Positions 1 to 10,932 of a stretch of DNA of 64,000 nucleotides are shown here, piece by piece. A program made the position numbers and the translations under genes. Source of the DNA: Cyclina sinensis (taxonomy: Eukaryota; Mollusca; Bivalvia; Venerida; Veneridae); contig JAAONU010000123.1 in assembly GCA_012932295.1 (NCBI GenBank), forward strand, positions 620,001 through 684,000, read 5' to 3'. Each line of letters begins with the position of its first letter. Position 1 is the stretch's first letter. The notes below the pieces were generated by a model. The model saw only the letters and a program-made list of their open reading frames with translations, was not told the DNA's origin and did no database searches.

Positions 1-2481
1 AACCCTTTCATCAACAAAATAAGCACAATTAAACACATAGTGAAATTCATCACCCAGCAGATCAACTCAACATAGATGACATAGCCTCATATAATCAAAT
101 CTACCCTTTTCAATGGGTAGCTTATGGTTTATGCATCTGAATTACACAAAGAGATAGCAAGGTCATTGAGTAAAATATTGAAATACTTTTCAAGAACAAA
201 TTCATGCTTATTTGTCTTATAATTCAAGCATTTAATGATATCATTCATTATACTATTCCAATTCTGCACAGACTGATTCTTCATCGAGAATAATGTATTC
301 GACCTCATTGGCAGATTCAACTTCCTGTTCTTCACAACCTAAAATTTTAAAAACGCTCGTATAATTGATCAACTGTAAGCTTATCTGAAAGTTTACTCTG
401 TTTCCGAAAAGTAACTTTTACGTTTTTCCAAAAGCGTTCAGGATCTGTTTTTGCGAGGCTATTCACTCGAAAACCTTCATTTATTTTATACGATAATAAT
501 ATGTTTTTCTTCATTCCCTAAAGTATCTTCTGGATGTAAACATTACAGAACCTAACCAACCTACTGACTTTAAGTTCCCTAAGCGTTCGTTAGTTAAGAA
601 GTCTCTGCAGCTACAATCATTCAACGCTCAATGGTTCAAACAGTACACATGTCCTTCTACTTACAGATTTTATCTCAGTCCCACAAATTTCGAAAATAGA
701 CTCGTGGATGGGAAAAGCATTATTGCAGCTCGATGACATTAATTATAAATTATAGATGAACAGAATGTAAAATATCATTGTAAAATCAAACAAAACAGCT
801 CCCACACCCACCCTTCAAGTTGCCGCTTCAATGTCCAAAACCGCACGACGCGCCTGTGATGTAGGGAGATATATTCATAAATGCCTTTGGCCATTTATAA
901 TCAAATTATGGCAAAGACAGAAAGTGCAAAATTAATAAAAATAATATACATTGCATTTACTAATTTATGGTATGAGAGTATAAACGATTCAATTATATTA
1001 CATTCTTCGAATAACATACCTCCTTTGATGTCCGTTTTCTGTCTGGTCTTTTTGGTTTGACCTTTTTGGTATAGGCCTTTTGATAAATGACCTTTTTGGG
1101 CCTATACTGGCTTGCTCACTTGTTGCACCTTGGTGTGTAACGGCTACTTCTCAGTAAATATTCACCTTTAATGACAGATTTAGACCTTCAGGAGCAGTCA
1201 AAAGTTTAGTACCTTAGATCCGAATTTGCTCTGGTCAAGTTTTTGTTTTAAAGGCAGTGATGGAAACTGAGTTGCCTGGTCCTGTACGCCGAGATAAGTA
1301 ACGTTAAGGTTGAGTTTTGGCTGATTAAAATGAATGTTGAAACTCAAGTTACTGTTATAAATATGAATGTGGATAGTTTTGTGAGGATCAGTGCTTGACA
1401 GCGAAATTTGATAGATGAGTTTGCATATATACTTTGGAAGAGCATTTTAAAGTTTTCAAGTCAAGATGCACAAATCGTGTTTAATATAAGGCATAGAGGG
1501 ACATTATTGTTTGCTTAATTTTACTTTTTGTAATTTGTTCATATTTTGCACCAGCATTGTCGCATTTGCCTGATCAATTTCCAACATATCAGTGTATATC
1601 CATTTTTTATAAGGGGGAAATTGGGTAGAGTAATTTTACATTTCGCAAAACGCCAAGTTACTATCTTATGTATATTGTCCTATAATATGAAATAAGTTAC
1701 TAAAATATAATTTATTGAAACGTATTTGTATTTTTTCTTTGTTGATTTATGTCTGGACTGTTGTTATAAAATAATCTAAAACTATGGCTACAACGCCTGT
1801 ACCTGATGTTAAGTTGAGATGTTTATAAGCACCGTTCAGATGTCATATATAATATAAATGACAATGGCGTTCCGTCAACGACACTTCCGTAGTTTTGGCG
1901 GTACTCCGTAAATAAGCGAGTGTAAGTCTACTAAGGAGGGAGGGGGTGTTTACTTTCGGACGCTTGAATTTAAACTGATTGTAAAATCTGGATACAAGTG
2001 GTAAAAACCTAAACAATTTAATACAGACAGCAAAATATTCGCTTGTTCGTAAAAATACTTTAGCGATATGGCTGATTTTGTAGTATATTCTATTACATGT
2101 GTATAATGAAAAGGTTTAATCATTTATAGAAACAAAACGTACTGTGTAAGTTGACAAAGCTTCTAAAGTACGTCAATAAAACGTTTACAGAAAATACAGG
2201 TGTTTCGTGATAATATATGTATGATTAAGCATCATCAGCTTGCTAATATACTTTAAACTCATAGATATCAACAGAACCTAAAGTCATCAAAAAAGTTAAT
2301 GTGTTTGTTATAGAAAATCAGATTAAAATACTTGCTCTTCTAATATGGCTTAGATAGTTGGAATCAGATCTTGTCACTGGTGAGCTAAAAAAATAATACA
2401 TGTCTTTAAAATTGTTTTTCTTGTCTGCTTTGATTTCTGTGATGGTTTTCTTGTAGCTGTAACTCTGTCTTCTCGTGTATT
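1..2481. other. gap without a recognised gene
   Basis: AT-rich sequence. 1025-1110 has short internal repeats (CTTTTTGG-TTGACCTTTTTGG). No frame longer than about 85 codons; the short frames show no domain. The 3' flank of the cGAS-like gene should occupy about 2200-2481. Confidence 0.5.
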
Positions 2482-3780
2482 TCACAACTGCTGTATTAAA
2501 CCAACTAGAAATACAACAAACAGGAATACTGCTAGAAAAACTTCTAATGTGTTTATAGAGTATGTTCCGATACATTCCAGCCAGTCAACAGGCTTTGTTT
2601 TTGTTCGCACCGGTGTTGGCTGTCTTTGATACACGAGCAAAGACTTTGCAATTGGTATGATTTCATCTTTATCGAACCTGTACGGTTTTGTTGACTTTTG
2701 CATGTTACTCAATGTGTCGATCATTTCCTCAAGCGCGCACAACTTGTCAACAGGCCTGAAGAAATGTGCGACGTGTGGTTCATGTGTCAAAGATGGCAGA
2801 CTTGTACTGGAATCATAGTATCTGAGACTACAGAGAACATCCATGATACAAGGGGTGATCACTCTGTCGGTCCGATGACAACTGCAATGGTGAAGAATCA
2901 TTTCCGTCTTAATCATATACGATGTAATTCTCTCTCCATAAAGACCAGATTTGTAAAGCATATTTTCTAACATTTCGCCTTCTTTGTGACCGTTAATCAG
3001 ATATTTCAGAATTCTGTAAGTTTTTCTGTGTTTATGCGACATCACTTTCTTAAGAAACGTCACTTCAGTTTCAGTGAAAGCTACATTTTCATTTACGTAC
3101 AAAACACTTCCAGTATGAGCAATTTCTATGTTGAATAGATGCGAAGTAGACAAGTTTTTTAAATCTAGATCCGGGTCTATTCTTTTAGTAGAAAGAACAA
3201 AATCGACATTTATGTAATGGGTTGAATTCTCCTTTTTGAATTCGAAACGCAACTTGGAAGAGCATTTGTGAAAGCGAACATAGGTCACAAATTTCATTTC
3301 TTTGTCCTTTTCCTGTGGATCTCGATAAATGAGGCTCTCTGATATATTCTTCTTGGATAACAGCTTTCTTATCAATTGGTGCAATGATGTAAACTTCTCC
3401 TTATAAGTATATCCGAATTTTATGTATGCTGTTTTCATATCAGACTCACAGAAAAATGCAAATATTACCATCACAAAATCGAATTCATCATGGTAACCAT
3501 TTCTTGTTTTATCGTAAATACTGCCAACTTTAATTACATTATCCACATTATCTAAAAATGTTAATCCCGGATAGGCAAACATATAGTCACGCTTTATACT
3601 TTCAATTTCCGTTTGTCCATGAACGAACACAAGCTTTGCGATACTCTGTACCAAACATTCAATGGAATGTTTTATAAATTTTACATCAGATTTGTCAGTC
3701 ACCAACCTAAGTTCTTCACGATACAAGTCTTCGAAAAATTTATCCAAATTGTTTCGAGCATAAACCTTTGCATTTTCCAT
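2482..3780 (-). CDS. Mab-21/cGAS-like nucleotidyltransferase with C-terminal membrane anchor
   Basis: An intact single-exon 432-aa protein of the Mab-21/cGAS-like receptor family, whose active members sense nucleic acid and make cyclic dinucleotides that engage STING. The nucleotidyltransferase signature is complete. G86-S87 is followed 12 residues later by E99-F-D101 (in HDEFDFV), the same spacing as S213 to E225/D227 in human cGAS. A third acidic residue, D193, sits in INVDFVLS. A Mab-21-type C-lobe motif, SYMIKT (about 287-292), follows. I see no counterpart of the vertebrate cGAS zinc ribbon; the HHCSCH cluster at 297-302 lies after SYMIKT, not at the cGAS position. Residues about 411-429 form one strongly hydrophobic helix ending three residues from the C terminus, suggesting a tail anchor with the enzyme facing the cytosol. 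The start ATG is clear. The product and ligand cannot be told from sequence. Confidence 0.85.
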   Translation of the reverse strand: MENAKVYARNNLDKFFEDLYREELRLVTDKSDVKFIKHSIECLVQSIAKLVFVHGQTEIESIKRDYMFAYPGLTFLDNVDNVIKVGSIYDKTRNGYHDEFDFVMVIFAFFCESDMKTAYIKFGYTYKEKFTSLHQLIRKLLSKKNISESLIYRDPQEKDKEMKFVTYVRFHKCSSKLRFEFKKENSTHYINVDFVLSTKRIDPDLDLKNLSTSHLFNIEIAHTGSVLYVNENVAFTETEVTFLKKVMSHKHRKTYRILKYLINGHKEGEMLENMLYKSGLYGERITSYMIKTEMILHHCSCHRTDRVITPCIMDVLCSLRYYDSSTSLPSLTHEPHVAHFFRPVDKLCALEEMIDTLSNMQKSTKPYRFDKDEIIPIAKSLLVYQRQPTPVRTKTKPVDWLECIGTYSINTLEVFLAVFLFVVFLVGLIQQL

Positions 3781-6309
3781 TTTGAACTTAATACACTCTT
3801 TTCCAACTCTATTGATTTTGTTAAATCAAACGAACGTTATTTTGCTGCTCATTTACTTTCGTTTGTTTTATTCTTTTTCATTATTTTATCCAGTTCATTG
3901 CCTGTGCAATTTACTCCTTCACTCATTTTCTTCCATTTAGACTGTTCATATCAAGTTATTTCTTGAAGAAATTTCAGCAAGATTCATTTTGAGTTCTCTT
4001 ATTATGAAGAACTTTTAGAGACTTTTATTTGTCTTTTCATAGACTGTTCATTTCCATTTGTTCAAATATTTATATCCTTCTATTCCATTTCCGACACATA
4101 TATCTGCTTTATATTAACCAATATAAAAAGGATCTATCTTTCCTAAATAAACTTAAACTTCGTATCTTTGAATAATTAGATGAAGTGGTTCGCTGGAACA
4201 AAGACTATGAAATGTTTCAGAATTTAAAATAATGTGTTTTTAAACTTAAATTATTTGTTCTGAATGGAGTCGAGGTATCATTTTCAAATATTTAGATATC
4301 GCAAAGCACATTTTGGTACCAAATAATATAGGAACTTATATTTCAATACTACCAACAAAACACGAACAAGTTTAACACGCAAAGAATATTTGATACTTCA
4401 GAAAAATATATACATGTAACTAGTTGCTAAAAGGATTAAAAGATAAAGACAATAAAACAGAAATAAACGACCCATGTAAGCTGCAAAAATTAACCCTAAT
4501 TTGTATAAGATATAACGAAGAAATCTTTTATTTGTATGTAGGGCCAAAAATACATTGATAGTTGCAAAAGAGATGTGCAGACAAAATGTTTAGTTCTTTT
4601 TGTTGACTGTTATAATGGACAAAATTATGAAAAAATAATAAGTATATATCTGAGTTTATTCTTCGTCGGAATCGGCTGGACAAAGAACTAAATCACGCCC
4701 CACCCACTCCCCCGCAGAATAAGTTGTTCTAGGTTGTGGAAGATATCATATGGTGCAGAAAACTTCCATGCTCAGTGTATAGTACTGATACACAGGACCT
4801 CGGTAAAACATCTCATCCGAAAGTTAATTAGTAATGTTAGTGGAGGACCGTGAGGTCGAACTCGCGACCTCTGCATTACCAGTCCAGCGCGTTACCACTA
4901 GACCACTGACCTGACTTTTTTTATATACAAACACTTCCAAACTTCCAAAAACGATGGTTAATTACATTTTTCATTTTATTTTTATTTTTTTTTTGCAAGT
5001 GAGATGGACGTTTTAGGTTTGTTCGATTCAAGTGATGGGGGTGAATTTTGCAGTGAATATAGTTACTTTTTGATTGGCGCGTTTTCTGTCCAAACTAGAA
5101 ATTTCTGCTGTATTGATGACGTCATGCTCCTGTAGACGTTTATGTTAAACTGAATGATGAAATTTCAGATGTACTGTCCTTCTCTTCGATTACTTTCGAA
5201 TTCGGTCGTTTAACCAAAAATCAAATCTTCATCTAATATAATCTAACTGAAACATTTTTTGTATGTAGGTTTATGTTTCGTGTTTGAACGTAAATAACTA
5301 GACTGATTACAGTATCTGCTGCCACTGTTCACTCGTTTAGTCCCCATCTGTGTTTTTGATCGATTCGGCATTCAAACATACATGTAAACCTTTAATAAAA
5401 TAAAAATTAACTGTTGTTCATAAGTTGAAAGGTCATGTGGTTCATGATATAATATTGTATTCACCGGAGGCGCAGATTGCTAGGACGTCTCGAATGACGT
5501 CACAATTGCGTCAATGCGACTACATATTCCCCACCGTTGAAAGTAAAAAACGCCTCTAGAAAACACAGTCAACATTTTTCTAACTATGAATAATTCATGG
5601 TCGATTTGATAATTAAACATTTATTGTCTTTTAGTTTTGGTCAATATGAAGATTCCTATCGACATTGTGATATCAGTCGGGAGTAGCCTTTAGTTGATAT
5701 CACTTTTCCAAAGTAGATAAATTCTTTTATCGACGTCGACAATCCAAAAGGCAACAACTGACAAGCATTCCTAGGAATCAGACTCGAGTCTAGAAGTAAG
5801 CCGTCTATCCCAGTCAACCACCTGCAATTGCAATAACATCAAAATCTGAGATAAGGCTTAAAATGTTTTTCCAATCAGCATCTTTCCAGACACAAATATT
5901 AACGAATATACATATGTTCTCTTCAGGCTTTAAGGTTAAGTCATGACCTTGTTGCAGGAAGAACCGCGAATTTACTATTTTATGGATGTTTTGTTAGGCA
6001 ATATTACTGTGGAAGATATTTACAGAAAACTCCGTTTATGCTAAGACCTCAGCCTCTTTCGTGAACATTTATTTAGGTATTTTATATCAGACCTATTTCG
6101 TAGATTTTGTAGATCTGCCATTTACAAGAAAACAGTTGATTCTAAATCAGTTAATTAATATTGATTTTCTTTTATCTCTCGAATCGCAACGTTTTGCCAA
6201 TGTACGTTAAGAGATGTAGACCTGCATACATCGCCCGGTTCAATTATTAGAAGTATATAAGTGTGAAAGGGGAGATTACATGACAAGATGTCTGTCACAA
6301 CTGCCAGGA
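3781..6309. other. gap: upstream flank of the cGAS-like gene, SINE, unique AT-rich DNA
   Basis: Holds the presumed promoter of the nucleotidyltransferase gene and the SINE at 4650-4914. The rest shows no coding frame or repeat I could recognise. 5485-5520 has two TGACGTCA/TTGCGTCA-like CRE half-sites. Confidence 0.4.
4650..4914 (-). mobile_element. tRNA-derived SINE, family B, older copy
   Basis: The minus-strand head has an A box (TGGTCTAGTGG) and a B-box-like GAGTTCGACCT. The body shares ACACTGAGCATGG, TTTTCTGCA and ATATC, and the CCCCGCAGA-related stretch, with the copy at 61938. More diverged, with no clear target duplication. Confidence 0.75.
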
Positions 6310-6815
6310 GTTATCTTAACTCTGTAAGCACCAGCATTCCTTGGAAGTCTGCGAGGCTCCCTGAAAGTGTCGCAGACTGCTATAAATGGGCTGAGACATA
6401 AAGTTTTAATGTACCTTGTGATACCCTGTTTCACAGGGAGGACAGAGAATTTTTTAATCACAGCTAGTGCAATGGACTCGGGAGGGTCTCTAGAAGTCAA
6501 AAATGCTATTATCTCGATGGCACCAAGATACCTTGAAGTCTGCGACAGTGTCAGAAACAGTTTCAGACCAGTGAAATGGACTCGGGAGGGTCCTTAGACG
6601 TCAAAACTGGTCTTACCATTGAAATCAGGATTCCTGAAAGTCTGCAACAATGTCAGAAACAGTCGCGGACTAGTTGAATGGACCCGGGAGGGTCCATAGA
6701 TGTCAAAACTGGTCTTAACTCCATTGGCTCCAAAATTCCTCGTAGTCTGCGAGGATGTCAGAAACAGTCGCAGACCAGTGAAATAGACCCCGGAGGGTCC
6801 CTAGGTATCAAAAAT
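6310..6815. repeat. ~103-bp tandem repeat, about 4-5 diverged copies
   Basis: The phrase GGGAGGGTC recurs at about 6480, 6584, 6685 and 6790 (spacing 101-105), each preceded by GTCTGCGA..GTGTCAGAAACAG and followed by GTCAAAA. No coding capacity is implied by the short frames here. Confidence 0.85.
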
Positions 6816-6824
6816 ACATTTGCA

Positions 6825-6988
6825 GAGGCATGAGGAGTAAAAGAGGAGGCATGCAGAGTGAGAGAGGAGGCATGAGGAGTGAAAGAGGAGGCATGAGGAG
6901 TAAAAGAGGAGGCATGAGGAGTGAGAGAGGAGGCATGAGGAGTGAAAGAGGAGGCATGAGGAGTAAAAGAGGAGGCATGAAGAGAGAG
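6825..6988. repeat. 21-bp minisatellite, about 8 copies
   Basis: The unit GAGGCATGAGGAGTRARAGAG repeats in tandem, ending in a purine-rich tail. Because 21 is a multiple of three it leaves long frames on both strands (GGMRSKR repeated), which are not genes. It sits directly beside the 103-bp array. Confidence 0.95.
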
Positions 6989-7667
6989 ATGAGCGTTTAC
7001 ATAATGAAAGTTGGTTAAGTGAATAGGTTACGCTCATGTATGTACAAAACAAAGTGATAAACTAGGGATATAGAATAGATTCAACAAAGAAAATTGTTTC
7101 ATTGTTTTATTGATATCATACCCTTACCATTAACATCCAATACTGATAATATTTCTCTATTTTTTCACATTATCAAGGCTTAGCATAAAGGCTACTAAAG
7201 TAAGATAAATTGTCATAACTGCCATGTAAAATCCTCCAACGCTTTTGTTTGTAACAATTAATGATTTCTTATGTACATACATGTATATAACTTAAGATCG
7301 TTCATATTGACAATTTTTAACGACGGCGTCCGTCTGTCTCGAGGTAATGTTTAAAAAAACGGATGATGAATCCTTGCAATCGTTTTTCTTATTGCATTTA
7401 AAAGTTTATTTCCCGAAATACTCGCGGTCGTCCTACAGCAACCGTACATATCAGTTTCGGATTTTTCGAGCCTTCTTCTTGTTCCATGGCATCCTCCCTT
7501 TCCAGCTCTGGAATTTGGTAAGTGTCTAGGACCTTGCCAAAGAGAAACTACCGCTTGAGTATGCCGTATTTCAAAGCTTCGTCCTTGTCTTATCCATCTG
7601 TATTGATCAACTAATTGCCTCTCTTCTTTATATATTTATAGATAGGATCTGTTTTCATTGCATCAAA
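6989..7667. other. gap without a recognised feature
   Basis: AT-rich; the 60-codon frame at 7347-7529 has no recognisable domain. Confidence 0.4.
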
Positions 7668-8100
7668 CTACACCAATTTACTGCCAAAACTGTTCATCAT
7701 TGCTTTCCTGTAGGTGCTTTTCATATTCCTGAAAACTTTTTCTTTGGCTTCATATTCACTAATGTCAGTATCTTCCTCCATAAGCTCATTTACCTTGGAG
7801 TCATACTGCGACTGACACTTTTGAAACGATTCATCTACAATGTAGCTCCAAGGATCGATCTCCATAGACTCCTCTGAAGTGACAGATGTATCGTCACTGC
7901 GGCTAGACTCATTGTCATCTTTGGGCCCAAAACTATCCTCTTTCACTGATACGTCTGACATTGCGTCTCCATCTGAGTCTGTATCTGAATGTGCCAATGT
8001 TTTATGTTGTAACATATCATCTTTTCTCCCAAAAGTTTTTAAACAAATGTCACACTGAAATATCGTCTTTGACGTTTTAAACAAGAATGAGGAGGAGTGA
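7668..8100 (-). CDS. C2H2 zinc-finger ORF, acidic linker, start unresolved
   Basis: About 138 codons ending at 7668, with one C2H2 finger near the N terminus (C-x2-C-x12-H-x4-H in FQCDICLKTFGRKDD...H). An acidic, serine-rich stretch (about residues 33-75) and a helical C-terminal part containing DPWSYIVDESF and YRKAMMNSF follow. There is no ATG: the frame is open back to a TAA just upstream. A pyrimidine-rich run (about 8068-8098) followed by AG before TGTGAC suggests it could be an internal exon. Single-finger ORFs of this shape occur in many copies in invertebrate genomes and may belong to a mobile element. I cannot name the family. The degenerate LINE begins about 500 bases away on the other strand. 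Confidence 0.45.
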
Positions 8101-8109
8101 GGGAAGCAT

Positions 8110-8328
8110 TCAACTTAATACTTGTCCTGTAATTGCGATGTTGTCGAGTTCACCGGTGTTCTGTATCGGTTTTCTTCCAGTAGATGGCGGACCCTGTCTA
8201 GGTTTCTTACTCTTCCTGGTTTTATCGCCTACATTTGAATTCTGACCTTTGTGTGTTGCACCGCTGGGTTGTATTTCTTTCTGGCCAATAATTGATACAT
8301 CGTTAGGTTTAGCTTGACATTCGAGCAT
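8110..8328 (-). CDS. small basic ORF next to the C2H2 ORF, unrecognised
   Basis: A 72-codon ATG-started frame, rich in Lys, Gln, Pro and Asn (TRKSKKPRQGPP), 10-30 bases upstream of the zinc-finger ORF on the same strand. A further short basic frame (about 44 codons, starting KRKMKRSRS-rich) lies upstream near 8340-8475. Three consecutive short frames on one strand could be exons or remnants of one element. Nothing identifies a function, and chance cannot be excluded. Confidence 0.25.
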   Translation of the reverse strand: MLECQAKPNDVSIIGQKEIQPSGATHKGQNSNVGDKTRKSKKPRQGPPSTGRKPIQNTGELDNIAITGQVLS

Positions 8329-8579
8329 ACTTTTAGCTATAGCGGTTGTCTGCTCGCCGGTAGAACCATTATAATATAAACTTCAGACTGAGATCTCTGA
8401 CCTCTATGAGACCTGCTCCTTTTCATCTTCCTCTTACTTGTCCTCGTAATGTCTTCATCAAATAAGTCCATGTTTCTAAAGCACGTCTTGACTCCTCAAC
8501 GTCCAAGCCGTCACTAGCTGTCATGCAGATATATTCTGACAACTAACTTTCAGTTCAAGATATTTTGATTAACATCCTC

Positions 8580-10140
8580 AAAAATGTCGACATGAGGTCA
8601 ACAATGAGCAACACTCAAGAATGCTCAATATCTCAACAAGTGTCAATGGCATAGAAAATCTCTTGGTCAACCTAAACCCCCACAACGCGCGTGGCCCTGA
8701 TAAGATACAACCAATTATCCTCAAAACACTGGCACCGGAACTGTCACCTATCCTAGAGATCATCTTTCAGCAATCCATAAATGAGGGAAACATACGTCAT
8801 CAATGGAAATCTGCAAAAGTAGCCTCAATTTATAAGAAGGGTGACAGGTCAAACCCAGCTAACTACAGGCCAGTTTCTCTAACATGTGTACTCAGTAAAA
8901 CTCTAGAACACATTGTCGCCTCATCAATCACAAGGCATTTTACCATCTTGGGCATTCTATACAATCTCCAACATGGTTTTCGTGATAAAAGGTCCTGTGA
9001 CACTGTGACTTATTTATAAAGTTAGTAAATGACCTTCATATATCAGTCTATAGCAAGAAACAAGTAGACCTCGTCCTCTTAGACTTTAGTAAAGCTTTTG
9101 ATAAGGTGAGCCATGAAAAACTTCTACTAAAAATGAATTACTATGGCATAAGAGGTCCAACACTTAAATGAGTCAAAAGCTTGAAGAAGATAGGCACCAA
9201 TCTGTAATATTAGATGGATCCACCTCTGAAGCCATACCAGTTACTTCTGGAGTCCCCCAGGGGTCCCTATTCGAACCATTTCTCTTTCTTGTATACATTT
9301 ATGACGCCCCACAGGACTTCCAATCAAAAGTTTGTCTATTTGCTGATGATACAGCTACATACCTAATCTTCACATCAGGTCAACAGTCAGAAACCTTCAA
9401 AAAGATTCAAATTCCCTAGAAAAGTGGGAGTTGGGTCGGGATATGGTGCTTAACCCATTCAAATGTCAATTAATCCACGTCACACTGAGAAAACGTGCCG
9501 TACCAACTAATCATTTTCTTCATGGAACTACTCTAGAGGCGGTTACATCGGCAATATACCTAGGCGTGGATATATCAAATGACCTCTCATGAAATGAGCT
9601 CATAAACAGGTCAACCAAAAAGGCAAACCAACGTTTCTTACACCGCAATATAAAAGTCAACACAGAAACCCTTAAGGCCATGGGGCATATAAGACCCTTG
9701 TTCGATCACAACTAGAATATGGTTATGAAATCTGCACCCCCTCCCCAACCCTTCATAGTCAAGCCCAAATCGATCAGATAGAATCTGTCCAAAGAAGATC
9801 TTTTGTGTCAAATCTGAGTTTGGACGCACATCCAGTGTTACTCATATGCTACAGTCACTTAAATGGCACCGACTAGATCTTCATTGTATTGGCTGTAGGC
9901 GCTCCATGATGTATAAAATCACCAATGATATAGTTGCCATCCCTATACAGAACGTTATCTCACCCCATTAGGGACAGCCTACCCACATTCCCATATGCTG
10001 AGCTATATAGGTTAATTCCAGCCCAGACAGACTACAACAAATTGTCCTTATTCCCCACGAAAATTTCCCACTGGAACAACCTACCCCTCAATATTGTCAC
10101 ATTGCCCACACTTAACCAGTTCAGTGTGGCTGAACATTAG
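8580..10140 (+). mobile_element. degenerate non-LTR retrotransposon (LINE) reverse transcriptase
   Basis: Broken LINE ORF2 remnant. In successive frames it shows NARGPDKIQP, YRPVSLT (8863 on), LLDFSKAFDKVSH, SGVPQGS (9247 on), the catalytic FADDT (about 9338) and a C-terminal piece with ISHWNNLPLNIV (about 10058). The order and motifs fit a CR1/L2/Jockey-group element. Stops and frameshifts at about 9018, 9169, 9417 and 9592 show it is dead. The 5' end (endonuclease) is missing, as usual for 5'-truncated insertions. The window shows no clear poly(A) or microsatellite tail after 10140, so the 3' border is uncertain. Confidence 0.85.
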
Positions 10141-10535
10141 CCATATTGCGCATATATCACCATAAACATGTAGTATCAATAGTGCGACTTCAGACAGGAT
10201 GCGACCATTCAAAAATAGCACGATATTCAACTTTTTGAGTACAATTATTTGGACTATATAAACCTGTACGCCAGATTGCTTTTACTTTTAACACACCCTC
10301 TACATTTCCCACTGTTTATTTTTAAATGTATATAATACTTTGTAAACGTACGTCTTCATTATTTCACTTTTAACAAAATAAAACTTAATTTGATGCGGTC
10401 TAACTCTTAAAATGCATTCCATGTGTTACCTTTTCCTATATCTTCTCCTTATTATGAACTTAAATTGTAAAGAACATGTAAGTTATAGTTTTAAAAATGT
10501 ATTAAATAATTGAAATCAGTTTGTATTCCACTGTA

Positions 10536-10685
10536 ATCTTGTGTATCCCTTGTACCCCTAGTGAGGCTGTGTGAAAAAGAATTGTGTTTTTGTGCTCATA
10601 TATGATATGTCTTAAAAACACAGTTCTTTTTTTCACCAGATAATATGGGATACATGGTTACAAGGGATACATAGTGTTACACATG
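10536..10685. repeat. hairpin-forming repeat upstream of RMC1
   Basis: GTGTGAAAAAGAATTGTGTTTT near 10570 pairs with AAAACACAGTTCTTTTTTTCAC near 10615, and TGTATCCCTTGTA near 10542 with TACAAGGGATACA near 10660. A third, partial copy of the inner arm is at about 10816. MITE-like; it lies 250-400 bases before the RMC1 start codon. Confidence 0.65.
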
Positions 10686-10932
10686 GATACAAGAATTTTA
10701 AATGGAAATTTATACAAAACATTGAGTAAAATTTGATATATGATTTTAGTTAGTAATACAATCATACAGGGATACATAATACCACAAAAGGAAAACATAA
10801 GGATACAGTTAGAATTTGTGTGAAAAAGAGTTGTGCTTTTTTGCCATATATGCTTCTTTGTGGCTTGACGCATCCCCTAGAGGGGTTTGACAGGATAGAT
10901 AGAATTCCCATTTAGTGGTGTAAAACCTAATT

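Noticed and set aside
1020..1105. Minus-strand lysine-rich exon-like stretch with a GTATGT donor
   Set aside because: Built from short direct repeats (CCAAAAAGGTC), with no pyrimidine tract at the candidate acceptor.
4844..4914. Possible minus-strand tRNA gene
   Set aside because: Shares its downstream body with the SINE at 61938-62182; it is a SINE head.
6801..7052. Long frames on both strands with 7-residue repeats
   Set aside because: They are products of the 21-bp minisatellite, whose period is a multiple of three.
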